Source: an uncultured Ruminococcus sp. (GTDB lineage: Bacteria > Bacillota > Clostridia > Oscillospirales > Acutalibacteraceae). Taken from it: 5,376 nucleotides of DNA. The position numbers and the translations under genes are program-made. Under the pieces are notes generated by a model. It worked only from the letters and a program-made list of their open reading frames with translations. It had not been told where the DNA came from and did no database searches. This document shows, piece after piece, positions 1-5,320 of the stretch. The stretch's first letter is position 1; every line of letters begins with the position of its first letter. The stretch covers positions 1-5,376 of the forward strand of contig CADCOF010000048.1 in the NCBI GenBank assembly GCA_902802975.1, read 5' to 3'.

Positions 1-563
1 AGAAAAACTCCACAAAGGAAAGTAAAGGAAAAGAAAGTAAAGTAAATGAAAGTAAAGAAAATGAAAGTAAAGAAAATGAAAGCAAAGAAAATGAAAGTAA
101 AGAAAATGAAAGTAAAGAAAATGAAAGCAAAGTAAATGAAAGCAAAGTAAATGAAAGTGGCGCGGCTGCGCCAACTGGGAGCGGTTGGGAACCGTCCCCG
201 ACGGCAGCATGCCGCCCCGCCTACCGGCGGCACACAAACTCGCACACTGACGCAGAGCAAGTTTCAGATTTAATAGCTGCGCCATGCACAGAAACGATGT
301 ACTCTGCCCGCGGGCGCACACCCACTCTCGATGAAGTGAAAAGTTACATTGATATGAAGGGGTACCGGACATTTACCGCGGAACGGTTCTGCTCGTATTA
401 TGGCGCAGTGGGGTGGAAGCGCAACAACGGAACACCAATTACAAACTGGAAAGCGTTAGCGGACAGCTGGGAGATGAATTCATTACCGCAATACATAAAA
501 GACGAACAAAGATCGAGTTTCGATGTTGACGATCTTGAGCAGTTGACCAGATTTAATAATTAA
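1..563 (+). CDS. C-terminal part of a phage/DnaD-like replisome organizer protein (5' end outside window)
   Basis: The frame beginning at base 3 has no stop until TAA at 561-563, giving 186 visible residues; the N-terminus is off the left edge. The ATG at 297 (visible residue 99) is internal: it has no ribosome binding site, and the reading frame upstream is an in-frame coding repeat. Visible residues 6-50 are charged ESKEN-like pentapeptide repeats, followed by a Gly/Pro/Ala-rich linker (about 51-95). Residues about 106-160 form a compact domain with PTLDEVKSYI, a FTAERFCSYY segment, GW and NWKALADSW. That pattern is known from the C-terminus of phage and integrative-element replication proteins (DnaD-like or DUF6291 type), where a similar low-complexity charged linker often precedes it. 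The role in loading replication proteins is inferred from family resemblance only. No other phage gene is visible; the next gene is rpmE, so this may be the edge of an element or a lone gene. Confidence 0.7.
   Translation, partial: KNSTKESKGKESKVNESKENESKENESKENESKENESKENESKVNESKVNESGAAAPTGSGWEPSPTAACRPAYRRHTNSHTDAEQVSDLIAAPCTETMYSARGRTPTLDEVKSYIDMKGYRTFTAERFCSYYGAVGWKRNNGTPITNWKALADSWEMNSLPQYIKDEQRSSFDVDDLEQLTRFNN
18..152 (+). repeat. 15-bp coding tandem repeat, nine units
   Basis: Nine consecutive 15-bp units start at 18, 33, 48, 63, 78, 93, 108, 123 and 138. The consensus is GAAAGTAAAGAAAAT. Variants are AGT/AGC at codon 2 and GAA/GTA at codon 4; the first unit is degenerate. Read in the gene frame they encode ESKEN or ESKVN. 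Because the unit is five codons, gain or loss of units would change the linker length without shifting frame. Confidence 0.93.
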
Positions 564-678
564 CTGCCGCCCGCGTATAACCGCAGAGGGAAATGTCCAA
601 TATGAACTAATATAACAAAAGTTGGTTATTATAGCCAATAATTTAGTCAATTATTCTTAAAGTTATGGTTATCATTGT

Positions 679-718
679 CTGTAGGGGAGGTACCGAACGA
701 AGTGAGGCGGAGGGGTTC
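679..718 (-). repeat. Palindromic intergenic element copy (CCCCTCC...CCTCCCC family)
   Basis: On the minus strand this reads GAACCCCTCCG, a central segment, then ACCTCCCCTACAG. It shares both ends with the elements at 2261-2317 and 2345-2394 but has an unrelated, weakly self-complementary centre. It lies about 45 bp upstream of the rpmE -35 box. The 3' GGGGAGG half-stem seen in the 2261 copy is missing, so it looks truncated. Confidence 0.7.
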
Positions 719-762
719 TAGATAGATACGTTCAATTATTTTTTTTATTGTTCCAAAAAGAC

Positions 763-791
763 TTGATTTTTTATAAAAAAGATGATATAAT
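763..791 (+). promoter_or_regulatory. Sigma-70/SigA promoter of rpmE
   Basis: TTGATT (763-768) and a perfect TATAAT (786-791) are separated by 17 bp. An A/T-rich stretch with a run of T (731-747) lies just upstream and could act as an UP element. Transcription would start near 798, leaving a leader of about 35 nt before rpmE. Confidence 0.85.
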
Positions 792-832
792 TCTAATGTT
801 AGACCTAGGACTTGAAAGAGGTGAATGTCAGA

Positions 833-1039
833 ATGAAGCAGAATATACATCCTAAATACACAAATACTACGATTACTTGTGTTTGCGGCAATGTTATTGA
901 GACAGGTTCTACAAAGCAGAATATCCGTGTTGAAATTTGCTCCAAGTGTCATCCGTTCTTCACAGGTAAGCAGAAGCTTGTCGATGCAGGCGGTCGTGTA
1001 GATAGGTTCAATAAGCGTTATGGTTTTACAAATAAGTAA
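833..1039 (+). CDS. rpmE: 50S ribosomal protein L31, zinc-binding (C+) type
   Basis: This encodes a 68-residue protein of the normal size for bacterial L31, which sits on the large ribosomal subunit and contributes to the bridge with the small subunit. It begins MKQNIHPKY and contains the conserved [20 protein letters not shown] tail. Four cysteines, C16 and C18 (CVC) and C36 and C39 (CSKC), form the zinc site that marks the C+ form, as opposed to the zinc-independent paralogue. The ATG at 833 is chosen over the in-frame TTG at 812 because AAAGAGGTG (815-823) is a good ribosome binding site 9 nt upstream, and because the family starts at MK. It has its own promoter (763-791) and terminator (1080-1114), so it is probably monocistronic. 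No Zur-like operator was recognised. Confidence 0.97.
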   Translation: MKQNIHPKYTNTTITCVCGNVIETGSTKQNIRVEICSKCHPFFTGKQKLVDAGGRVDRFNKRYGFTNK

Positions 1040-1079
1040 TTCGGGTAATGCTTTCCTACTTAAATATGTGATCAAACTT

Positions 1080-1114
1080 CCCGTCAAGAGTTCTCTTTTG
1101 ACGGGCGTTTTGTT
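1080..1114 (+). terminator. Rho-independent terminator of rpmE
   Basis: CCCGTCAA (1080-1087) pairs with TTGACGGG (1098-1105). The intervening GAG/CTC can extend the stem. A short T run (CGTTTTGTT) follows. It lies 40 nt after the rpmE stop. Confidence 0.85.
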
Positions 1115-1116
1115 AA

Positions 1117-1212
1117 TTAGAAATTAGGAATGAGGAATGAGGAATTCAATTCGCAATTCGCAATGCGCAATGTGCAATCCAATTCGCAATTCGCAATGCG
1201 CAATGCGCAATG
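1117..1212. repeat. Period-7 tandem array left of core element A
   Basis: Successive 7-mers run TTAGAAA, TTAGGAA, TGAGGAA (twice), TTCAATT, CGCAATT, CGCAATG (twice), TGCAATC. After a 5-nt slip at 1180-1184 they resume with CGCAATT and CGCAATG (three times) to 1212. The word changes from GGAA-type to GCAAT-type without losing the 7-bp phase. Confidence 0.9.
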
Positions 1213-1302
1213 ATGTGAAAGGCGATAGTTTATCACAACGACAATAGTTTTGTGCAGTGCGAAGAATTGTGAACGAAAGTGAGAAACTCACAGCGAGCAT
1301 TA
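1213..1302. repeat. Core element A (~90-nt dispersed repeat)
   Basis: This is the first of five copies of a conserved core. It contains TGTGAAAGGCGATAG, then TTTATCACAACGACAATAG, GTGCAGTGCGAA, and a perfect GTGAG-AAA-CTCAC hairpin (1279-1291), ending GCGAGCATTAA. It lies between rpmE and yigZ, has no long open frame, and is bounded on both sides by period-7 arrays. Its function is unknown. Confidence 0.85.
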
Positions 1303-1344
1303 AGCTTTGAGCTTTGAGCTTTAAGCTTTGAGCTTTAAGCTTTG
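1303..1344. repeat. AGCTTTG/AGCTTTA heptamer array
   Basis: Six perfect 7-bp units (AGCTTTG, AGCTTTG, AGCTTTA, AGCTTTG, AGCTTTA, AGCTTTG) run directly on from core A and end 24 nt before the yigZ start codon. The period matches the GCAAT arrays, but the word is unrelated. Confidence 0.93.
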
Positions 1345-1368
1345 AGCTAAAAACACAGGGGAGGATAT

Positions 1369-2040
1369 ATGAAAGAATACACTACCGTAAGCCGACTTGG
1401 GGTCGATGAGTTTGTCGAAAAGCGGTCGAGGTTTATTTGCAGCTGTAAGCCTGTCAGTACAGTCGAGGACGCAGAAGATTTTATTTCACAGCTGAAAACA
1501 AAGTATTGGGACGCGCGTCATAATGTATATGCTTATGTGCTGAAAGACAATAATATTATGCGCAGTACAGACGACGGCGAACCTCAGGGTACCGCGGGCG
1601 TTCCTGTGCTTGACGCGATACGCAAGGCGGGCATAGTTGACGTTGTTGTCGTTGTTACAAGATATTTTGGCGGCGTTTTGCTCGGAACGGGCGGGCTTGT
1701 GCGGGCGTATTCTCACAGTGCGTCGCTTGGTCTGAAAGCCGCGCAGCCTGTTTCGATGGTTCCGTGTGCCGTGTGCTCAGTCACATGCAGCTATACCCAT
1801 TACGGAAAGGTCAGCTCGCTTGTAGCGTCGTGCGGCGGCGTTACCGACGATACGGCGTTTGATTCCGATGTGCATATTTCGTTCCATATTCCCACGGAGC
1901 TTCTGAGCGGTTTTCAAAAACAGCTTGCAGACGCAACTTCCGGAGATGTGACTGCCAATGTCGGCGATGAAAAGTATTTTCAATGTGCAATGGGTAATTC
2001 AATGCGCAATTCGCAATTCGCAATTCGCAATTATTTGTGA
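1369..2040 (+). CDS. yigZ: YigZ/IMPACT family protein (UPF0029) with repeat-encoded C-terminus
   Basis: This 223-residue protein has the N-terminal IMPACT (UPF0029) domain at about 1-115. It shows EKRSRFI, the DARHNVYAY motif (48-56), DDGEPQGTAGVPVL (68-81) and VVTRYFGGVLLGTGGLVRAY (95-114). A DUF1949-like domain follows at about 135-204. The bacterial family is widespread; eukaryotic IMPACT is linked to translational control through GCN1, but the bacterial role is poorly defined, so no reaction is assigned. The start is supported by AGGGGAGG (1357-1364), 4 nt before ATG. Residues 205-223 (beginning QCAMGN, ending AIRNYL) come entirely from period-7 repeat DNA, and the TGA stop lies inside core element B, so the natural C-terminus has been replaced or extended. 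No clear promoter was found upstream: the preceding 256 nt are an rpmE terminator and repeats. Confidence 0.92.
   Translation: MKEYTTVSRLGVDEFVEKRSRFICSCKPVSTVEDAEDFISQLKTKYWDARHNVYAYVLKDNNIMRSTDDGEPQGTAGVPVLDAIRKAGIVDVVVVVTRYFGGVLLGTGGLVRAYSHSASLGLKAAQPVSMVPCAVCSVTCSYTHYGKVSSLVASCGGVTDDTAFDSDVHISFHIPTELLSGFQKQLADATSGDVTANVGDEKYFQCAMGNSMRNSQFAIRNYL
1981..2030. repeat. Heptamer array inside the end of yigZ
   Basis: Degenerate units (CAATGTG, CAATGGG) lead into CGCAATT-type units up to 2030. In the yigZ frame three 7-mers equal seven codons, which explains the low-complexity tail. Confidence 0.88.
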
Positions 2041-2078
2041 AAGGCGATAGTTTATCACAACGACAATAAATTATTGCA
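2031..2078. repeat. Core element B (3'-truncated copy)
   Basis: TTATTTGTGAAAGGCGATAG and TTTATCACAACGACAATA match cores A and D. After ATTATTGCAGT the sequence passes straight into GTGCAAT heptamers, so the second half (the GTGTGAAAA and CTCAGATCGAGC region) is missing. It supplies the TGA stop of yigZ (2038-2040). Confidence 0.82.
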
Positions 2079-2120
2079 GTGCAATATTCAATGTGCAATT
2101 AGCAATGTGCAATGTGCAAT
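2079..2120. repeat. GTGCAAT heptamer array between cores B and C
   Basis: Six in-phase units: GTGCAAT, ATTCAAT, GTGCAAT, TAGCAAT, GTGCAAT, GTGCAAT. It takes the place of the lost 3' half of core B and forms the left flank of core C. Confidence 0.9.
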
Positions 2121-2210
2121 GGTGTGGGAGCCAAAGATTTATCACAACGACAATAGTTTGTGCAGTGTGAAAATGTGTGATCGTGAGCGAAGAACTCAGA
2201 TCGAGCATTA
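2121..2210. repeat. Core element C
   Basis: The 5' part is diverged (GTGTGGGAGCCAAAGA), followed by the conserved TTTATCACAACGACAATAG and GTGCAGTGTGAAAA. A hairpin pairs GATC-GTGAG (2180-2188) with CTCA-GATC (2195-2202) with one bulge, and the copy ends GAGCATTAA. It is full length. Confidence 0.83.
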
Positions 2211-2235
2211 ATTACGCATTACGCATTGCGAATTC
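2211..2235. repeat. ATTACGC heptamer array right of core C
   Basis: The units are ATTACGC, ATTACGC, ATTGCGA, ATTC. This is roughly the reverse complement of the left-hand GCAAT-type arrays, giving the core an inverted-repeat-like frame. Confidence 0.85.
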
Positions 2236-2260
2236 AGAGTGTGCCAAAAGTCGCAGATTG

Positions 2261-2317
2261 GAACCCCTCCGTCACAAGGTACTACGTACCTTGTGACACC
2301 TCCCCTAAAGGGGAGGC
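2261..2317 (+). repeat. Palindromic intergenic element, copy 1
   Basis: This holds CCCCTCC, then a 12-bp perfect hairpin (2271-2282 with 2286-2297, loop TAC), then CCTCCCC-TAAA-GGGGAGG (2299-2316). Two strong adjacent hairpins could weakly terminate yigZ transcripts (CTTTAAAA follows), but there is no proper T run. It has the same ends as the copies at 679-718 and 2345-2394. Confidence 0.85.
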
Positions 2318-2344
2318 TTTAAAAGTGGCTTGGAATCAGCATTT

Positions 2345-2394
2345 GCCTCCCCTGTAGGGTTCGGTCTGCCAGTGGCAGACGTGACGGAGGGGTC
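2345..2394 (-). repeat. Palindromic intergenic element, copy 2 (inverted)
   Basis: This is an inverted family member. Bases 2345-2353 are the exact complement of 2309-2317, and 2381-2392 the exact complement of 2264-2275. The central hairpin, GTCTGCC-AGT-GGCAGAC (2364-2380), is unrelated to that of copy 1. The terminal small stem is reduced to CCCTGTAGGG. Confidence 0.85.
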
Positions 2395-2482
2395 ATATTT
2401 CGGAAATTTCTTGTTTTGGCACGGTCTGCATTAATAGTTTTTTAACTCATTCAAAAACCGCGCAAATGATTTTCTGTTTTTC

Positions 2483-2511
2483 TTGACAAACTTCTGCCAT
2501 TCTGTTATAAT
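2483..2511 (+). promoter_or_regulatory. Consensus SigA promoter of guaB
   Basis: A perfect TTGACA (2483-2488) and a perfect TATAAT (2506-2511) are separated by 17 bp. Transcription would start near 2518, leaving a purine-rich leader of about 37 nt. There is no room for a riboswitch between this promoter and the gene. Confidence 0.95.
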
Positions 2512-2554
2512 AGTGGGAAAAAGAAAGCGAAAGAAAAAAAGGAGTGTGTTGAAA

Positions 2555-4057
2555 ATGGCTTTTTATTTTTCAGAGCCTTCGAGAACGTTTGGTGAGTATC
2601 TCCTCGTTCCCGGTTATTCATCAAGCGAGTGTATCCCGAGTGCGGTAAGTCTGAGGACTCCGCTCGTAAAGTACAAGAAGGGCGAAGAATGCCCTCTCAC
2701 AATGAACATCCCTATGGTAAGTGCTATCATGCAGTCGGTGTCTAACGATACAATGGCTATCGCGCTTGCAAAAGAAGGCGGCGTTTCGTTTATTTATGGT
2801 TCTCAGTCCGTTGAGGACGAGGCTGCTATGGTTGCTCGTGTAAAAAACTACAAAAAAGGCTTTATCACTTCTACATCAAACATCACACCCGACAATACTC
2901 TTGCAGATGTGATTGCGCTCAAAGAAAAAACCGGTCATTCTACAGTTGCAGTTACTGATGACGGTACCGCACATGGAAAACTCCTCGGTATTATCGGCAG
3001 CAAGGATTACAGAGTAAGCCGCATGGACGTCAACACAAAGGTAAAAGAGTTTATGACTCCGCTCGACAAACTGGTTATTGCTCCGGCAACTACCACTTTG
3101 AAAGAGGCAAACGATATAATTTGGGATAATAAGCTGAACAGTCTCCCCCTTGTCAATGAGGACGGCTGCCTTGCATATCTTGTTTTCCGCAAGGACTACG
3201 ATTCTCACAAGGAAAACGTAAACGAGCTGCTTGACGCTCACAAGAGTTACGTTGTAGGCGCAGGTATCAACACACGCGATTATGCGGAAAGAGTTCCCGC
3301 TTTGGTCAACGCAGGCGCAGACGTACTGTGCATTGATTCGTCGGAAGGTTTCTCGGAGTGGCAGAAGCTCACTATCGACTGGATTCGCGCCCATTACGGT
3401 GAAGATGTAAAAGTCGGCGCGGGCAACGTCGTTGACAGAGACGGTTTCCGTTTCCTCGCAGAGTGCGGTGCAGACTTCGTAAAAGTAGGTATCGGCGGCG
3501 GTTCCATTTGTATCACAAGAGAAACAAAGGGTATCGGCAGAGGTCAGGCAACAGCACTGATTGATGTGTGCAAGGCTCGTGACGAGTATTTCGAAGAGAC
3601 AGGCATTTATGTTCCCGTTTGCTCCGACGGCGGCATTGTTCACGATTATCATATCACACTTGCTCTTGCAATGGGCGCAGATTTCGTAATGCTCGGCAGA
3701 TACTTCTCCCGCTTTGACGAAAGCCCCACAGACAAAGTTAAGATCAACGGATCATACGTTAAGGAGTACTGGGGCGAAGGCTCCAACCGCGCAAGAAACT
3801 GGCAGCGTTACGACTTGGGCGGCGACAAAAAACTCTCGTTTGAAGAGGGCGTTGACAGCTACGTGCCTTACGCAGGACCGCTCAAGAGCGGCGTTGAGAT
3901 CACGACATACAAAATCAAGTCTACAATGTGCAACTGCGGCGCGCTTTCTATTCCCGAATTCCAGCAAAAAGCAAGACTCACGCTTGTATCAAGCACAAGT
4001 ATTGTTGAAGGCGGCAGCCATGACGTTATTGTAAAAGACAGCGTTTATGACAACTGA
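2555..4057 (+). CDS. guaB: Inosine-5'-monophosphate dehydrogenase, Tritrichomonas-like type
   Basis: IMP dehydrogenase oxidises IMP to XMP with NAD+, the committed step to GTP, in the cytosol. The protein has 500 residues, normal for the family: a TIM barrel interrupted by two CBS domains (about 108-215). ATG 2555 follows AAAGGAG (2538-2544) by 10 nt; the longer frame starting at TTG 2483 would begin inside the -35 box. The active-site loop [20 protein letters not shown] holds the catalytic C319. Other visible key residues are D261, D358 (SDGG) and flap R418-Y419 (NWQRYDLGG), with K310 and E431. From memory these numbers coincide with the Tritrichomonas foetus enzyme, where K310 and E431 underlie weak mycophenolic acid binding. 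The gene has its own promoter and ends in a terminator shared with the convergent downstream gene. The family call is very secure; the protist link and drug phenotype are inferences. Confidence 0.97.
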   Translation: MAFYFSEPSRTFGEYLLVPGYSSSECIPSAVSLRTPLVKYKKGEECPLTMNIPMVSAIMQSVSNDTMAIALAKEGGVSFIYGSQSVEDEAAMVARVKNYKKGFITSTSNITPDNTLADVIALKEKTGHSTVAVTDDGTAHGKLLGIIGSKDYRVSRMDVNTKVKEFMTPLDKLVIAPATTTLKEANDIIWDNKLNSLPLVNEDGCLAYLVFRKDYDSHKENVNELLDAHKSYVVGAGINTRDYAERVPALVNAGADVLCIDSSEGFSEWQKLTIDWIRAHYGEDVKVGAGNVVDRDGFRFLAECGADFVKVGIGGGSICITRETKGIGRGQATALIDVCKARDEYFEETGIYVPVCSDGGIVHDYHITLALAMGADFVMLGRYFSRFDESPTDKVKINGSYVKEYWGEGSNRARNWQRYDLGGDKKLSFEEGVDSYVPYAGPLKSGVEITTYKIKSTMCNCGALSIPEFQQKARLTLVSSTSIVEGGSHDVIVKDSVYDN

Positions 4058-4075
4058 TTTGTAAATATAATAAAC

Positions 4076-4116
4076 AAAAGCCTGCTCCCGGCGTTATGTT
4101 GGGAACAGGCTTTTTT
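4076..4116. terminator. Bidirectional terminator between guaB and the convergent helicase-loader gene
   Basis: AAAAGCCTG-C-TCCC (4076-4089) pairs with GGGA-A-CAGGCTTTT (4101-4114) around one C/A mismatch. The T run serves the + strand and the A run serves the minus strand. It starts 19 nt after the guaB stop and ends 4 nt before the opposing gene's stop, so it plausibly terminates both. Confidence 0.92.
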
Positions 4117-4119
4117 GTG

Positions 4120-5115
4120 TCAATCTTCAAGACTCATTCGTTTTTTTGCAATACGCACATCTTCTCCGATAAACGGCAGGTACTCGTTATCCCCCACCAG
4201 TCGCGATACAAGTCGGTCGGAGTAATTTTTCTTCATTTCGGACATTGATAAATTTGTATTCACTATCGTAGCTTTTTCACGCGCAAGTCTAGCATTAAGC
4301 AAATTATACGCTGCCGATTTTGTGAACGAATTCGGAAACTCCGTGCCCAGATCATCTATAATAAGCAGGTCACATCTTTCAAGACTTTCAATTACGGTAT
4401 GGTCGGTATTGTAGTACGAATTTTCGGCTTTCAGCATCATGAGCAGATCGGGCGCAGAGCCATATATAACACCATAGCCCCTGTCAATAACTCTTCCCGC
4501 AATCGCAAGCGAAAGATGTGTTTTTCCCAAACCCGTTGCGCCTTCCATGAGTATAGATTCACTGCCCGGCGAAAATCGTTCGGCATAATCGCGGCAGTAT
4601 TCAAGTATTCTCTCCATACGTTTGCGCGGAATTTTTCCGTTTCGGTTCGGCGTATTTGGATACCAATGGAGGCTGAAATTGTCGAACGAGCATTTTTCGA
4701 GTGAAAACGGTGCTTTTTTGTTAAACTCCTCAAATGCCGTGTCGCGCAGCAGTGCCTTCATACAGCTGCACATTTTGCCGTCTATGTAGCCCTTATCCTT
4801 GCAGTACGGGCACGAATGCACCTCTTCCAGATCAGACGGGATATATGATTTTGTGCCGAGTATGCGGCGTATTTCGTTTTGTATTCTCAGGTTTTCGTTT
4901 CTCAGATTCTCAAGTTCGGCCTTTGTATCGCTGCCGGCAAAAACTGCCCGTGCCGCCGCTACGCCTGTACGCGCAAGCTTCGCCTCAAGTGTGCGCACCT
5001 GAGGCAGTTCGGTATATATTCTGTCACGGCGTTTTTCGGCATCCATAAATGACCTTTGCCGCCGCCGTGTAAGTTCTTCCTCTGCTTTTCTGTATATCTC
5101 GCGTGAGTAGCCCAT
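4120..5115 (-). CDS. DnaC/DnaI-like helicase-loader AAA+ ATPase
   Basis: This is a 331-residue cytoplasmic ATPase. The N-terminal region (1-90) is charged and helical, probably a coiled coil near 64-86. A zinc-ribbon-like motif follows (C102, C105, C116, C118: CPYC and CSC). The C-terminal AAA+ domain has Walker A GATGLGKT (192-199), Walker B LLIIDD (250-255), a sensor-1-like VNTN (285-288) and an RLVSRL arginine motif (301-306). This layout is typical of clostridial DnaI/DnaC proteins that load the replicative helicase DnaB with DnaA/DnaD. IstB of IS21 is related but shorter, lacks the zinc motif and sits beside a transposase, which is not seen here. On the minus strand AAGAGGAGAC (5121-5130) lies 5-6 nt before ATG. 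The gene converges on guaB. In relatives a dnaD gene often precedes it; here repeats fill the upstream space, so this cannot be judged. Confidence 0.9.
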   Translation of the reverse strand: MGYSREIYRKAEEELTRRRQRSFMDAEKRRDRIYTELPQVRTLEAKLARTGVAAARAVFAGSDTKAELENLRNENLRIQNEIRRILGTKSYIPSDLEEVHSCPYCKDKGYIDGKMCSCMKALLRDTAFEEFNKKAPFSLEKCSFDNFSLHWYPNTPNRNGKIPRKRMERILEYCRDYAERFSPGSESILMEGATGLGKTHLSLAIAGRVIDRGYGVIYGSAPDLLMMLKAENSYYNTDHTVIESLERCDLLIIDDLGTEFPNSFTKSAAYNLLNARLAREKATIVNTNLSMSEMKKNYSDRLVSRLVGDNEYLPFIGEDVRIAKKRMSLED

Positions 5116-5142
5116 AAATTGTCTCCTCTTAGTTTTTATGTC

Positions 5143-5170
5143 ATTATTTCAGAATGGAGTTGTTTGATAA
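5143..5170 (-). promoter_or_regulatory. Possible weak promoter of the helicase-loader gene
   Basis: On the minus strand TTATCA (5165-5170) and AATAAT (5143-5148) are 16 bp apart and precede the ribosome binding site. The match is 4/6 and 5/6, so it is tentative; transcription from a gene beyond the right edge is equally possible. Confidence 0.3.
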
Positions 5171-5198
5171 TTCGCAATTCGCAATTCGCAATGCGCAA
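5171..5198. repeat. TTCGCAA heptamer array left of core D
   Basis: Four in-phase units: TTCGCAA (three times), TGCGCAA. It begins about 55 nt upstream of the minus-strand helicase-loader start codon. Confidence 0.9.
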
Positions 5199-5292
5199 TT
5201 ATTTGTGAAAACCGATGGTTTATCACAACAATAATAGTTTGTGCAGTGTGAAAAATTGTAGTCGAGAGTGATGGACTCAGATCAAGCATTAA
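5199..5292. repeat. Core element D
   Basis: A full-length core. Its 5' part folds as TTGTGA-AAACC-GAT-GGTTT-A-TCACAA (5203-5228), an 11-bp stem with one bulged A. The conserved GTTTGTGCAGTGTGAAAA and a GAGT-GATGG-ACTC hairpin (5266-5278) follow, and it ends CAAGCATTAA. Confidence 0.85.
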
Positions 5293-5320
5293 TTCGGAAT
5301 TCGGAATGCGGAATGCGGAA
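5293..5320. repeat. TTCGGAA/TGCGGAA heptamer array between cores D and E
   Basis: Four in-phase units: TTCGGAA, TTCGGAA, TGCGGAA, TGCGGAA. They differ from the TTCGCAA array left of core D by one base (C to G) in every unit, and the same TTC-to-TGC change occurs along both arrays. Confidence 0.92.

Noticed and set aside
622..638. Terminator after the first gene (TTGGTT/AGCCAA hairpin)
   Set aside because: It is a six-pair stem with a G-T pair and no T run, so too weak to call.
812..832. TTG start for rpmE at 812
   Set aside because: It would put the ribosome binding site inside the coding region and add residues not found in L31.
647..1087. 146-aa minus-strand open frame opposite rpmE
   Set aside because: It is antisense to a certain L31 gene, spans its promoter, has no ribosome binding site and shows no recognisable domain.
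1228..1240. TTATCACAA in each core as a DnaA box
   Set aside because: It lacks the TTATCCACA spacing of the DnaA consensus, and the copies are spread singly around unrelated genes.
1117..1344. CRISPR array
   Set aside because: The repeats are 7 bp and directly tandem, with no unique spacers and no cas genes.
1841..2098. 85-aa minus-strand frame over the yigZ end
   Set aside because: Its N-terminal half is translated from repeats and its remainder is antisense to yigZ.
2483..2554. TTG start for guaB at 2483, adding 24 residues
   Set aside because: The TTG is the first three bases of the -35 TTGACA box, and the extra residues are not IMPDH-like; ATG 2555 has a ribosome binding site.
2396..2554. 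Riboswitch ahead of guaB
   Set aside because: The promoter is only about 45 nt from the start codon and the leader is a simple purine-rich stretch without stems.
2876..3652. 258-aa minus-strand open frame inside guaB
   Set aside because: It is a shadow of the guaB codon pattern; the + strand protein is conserved throughout this stretch.
3714..4034. 106-aa + strand frame overlapping the guaB 3' end
   Set aside because: It is an out-of-frame shadow with low-complexity composition and no start signal.
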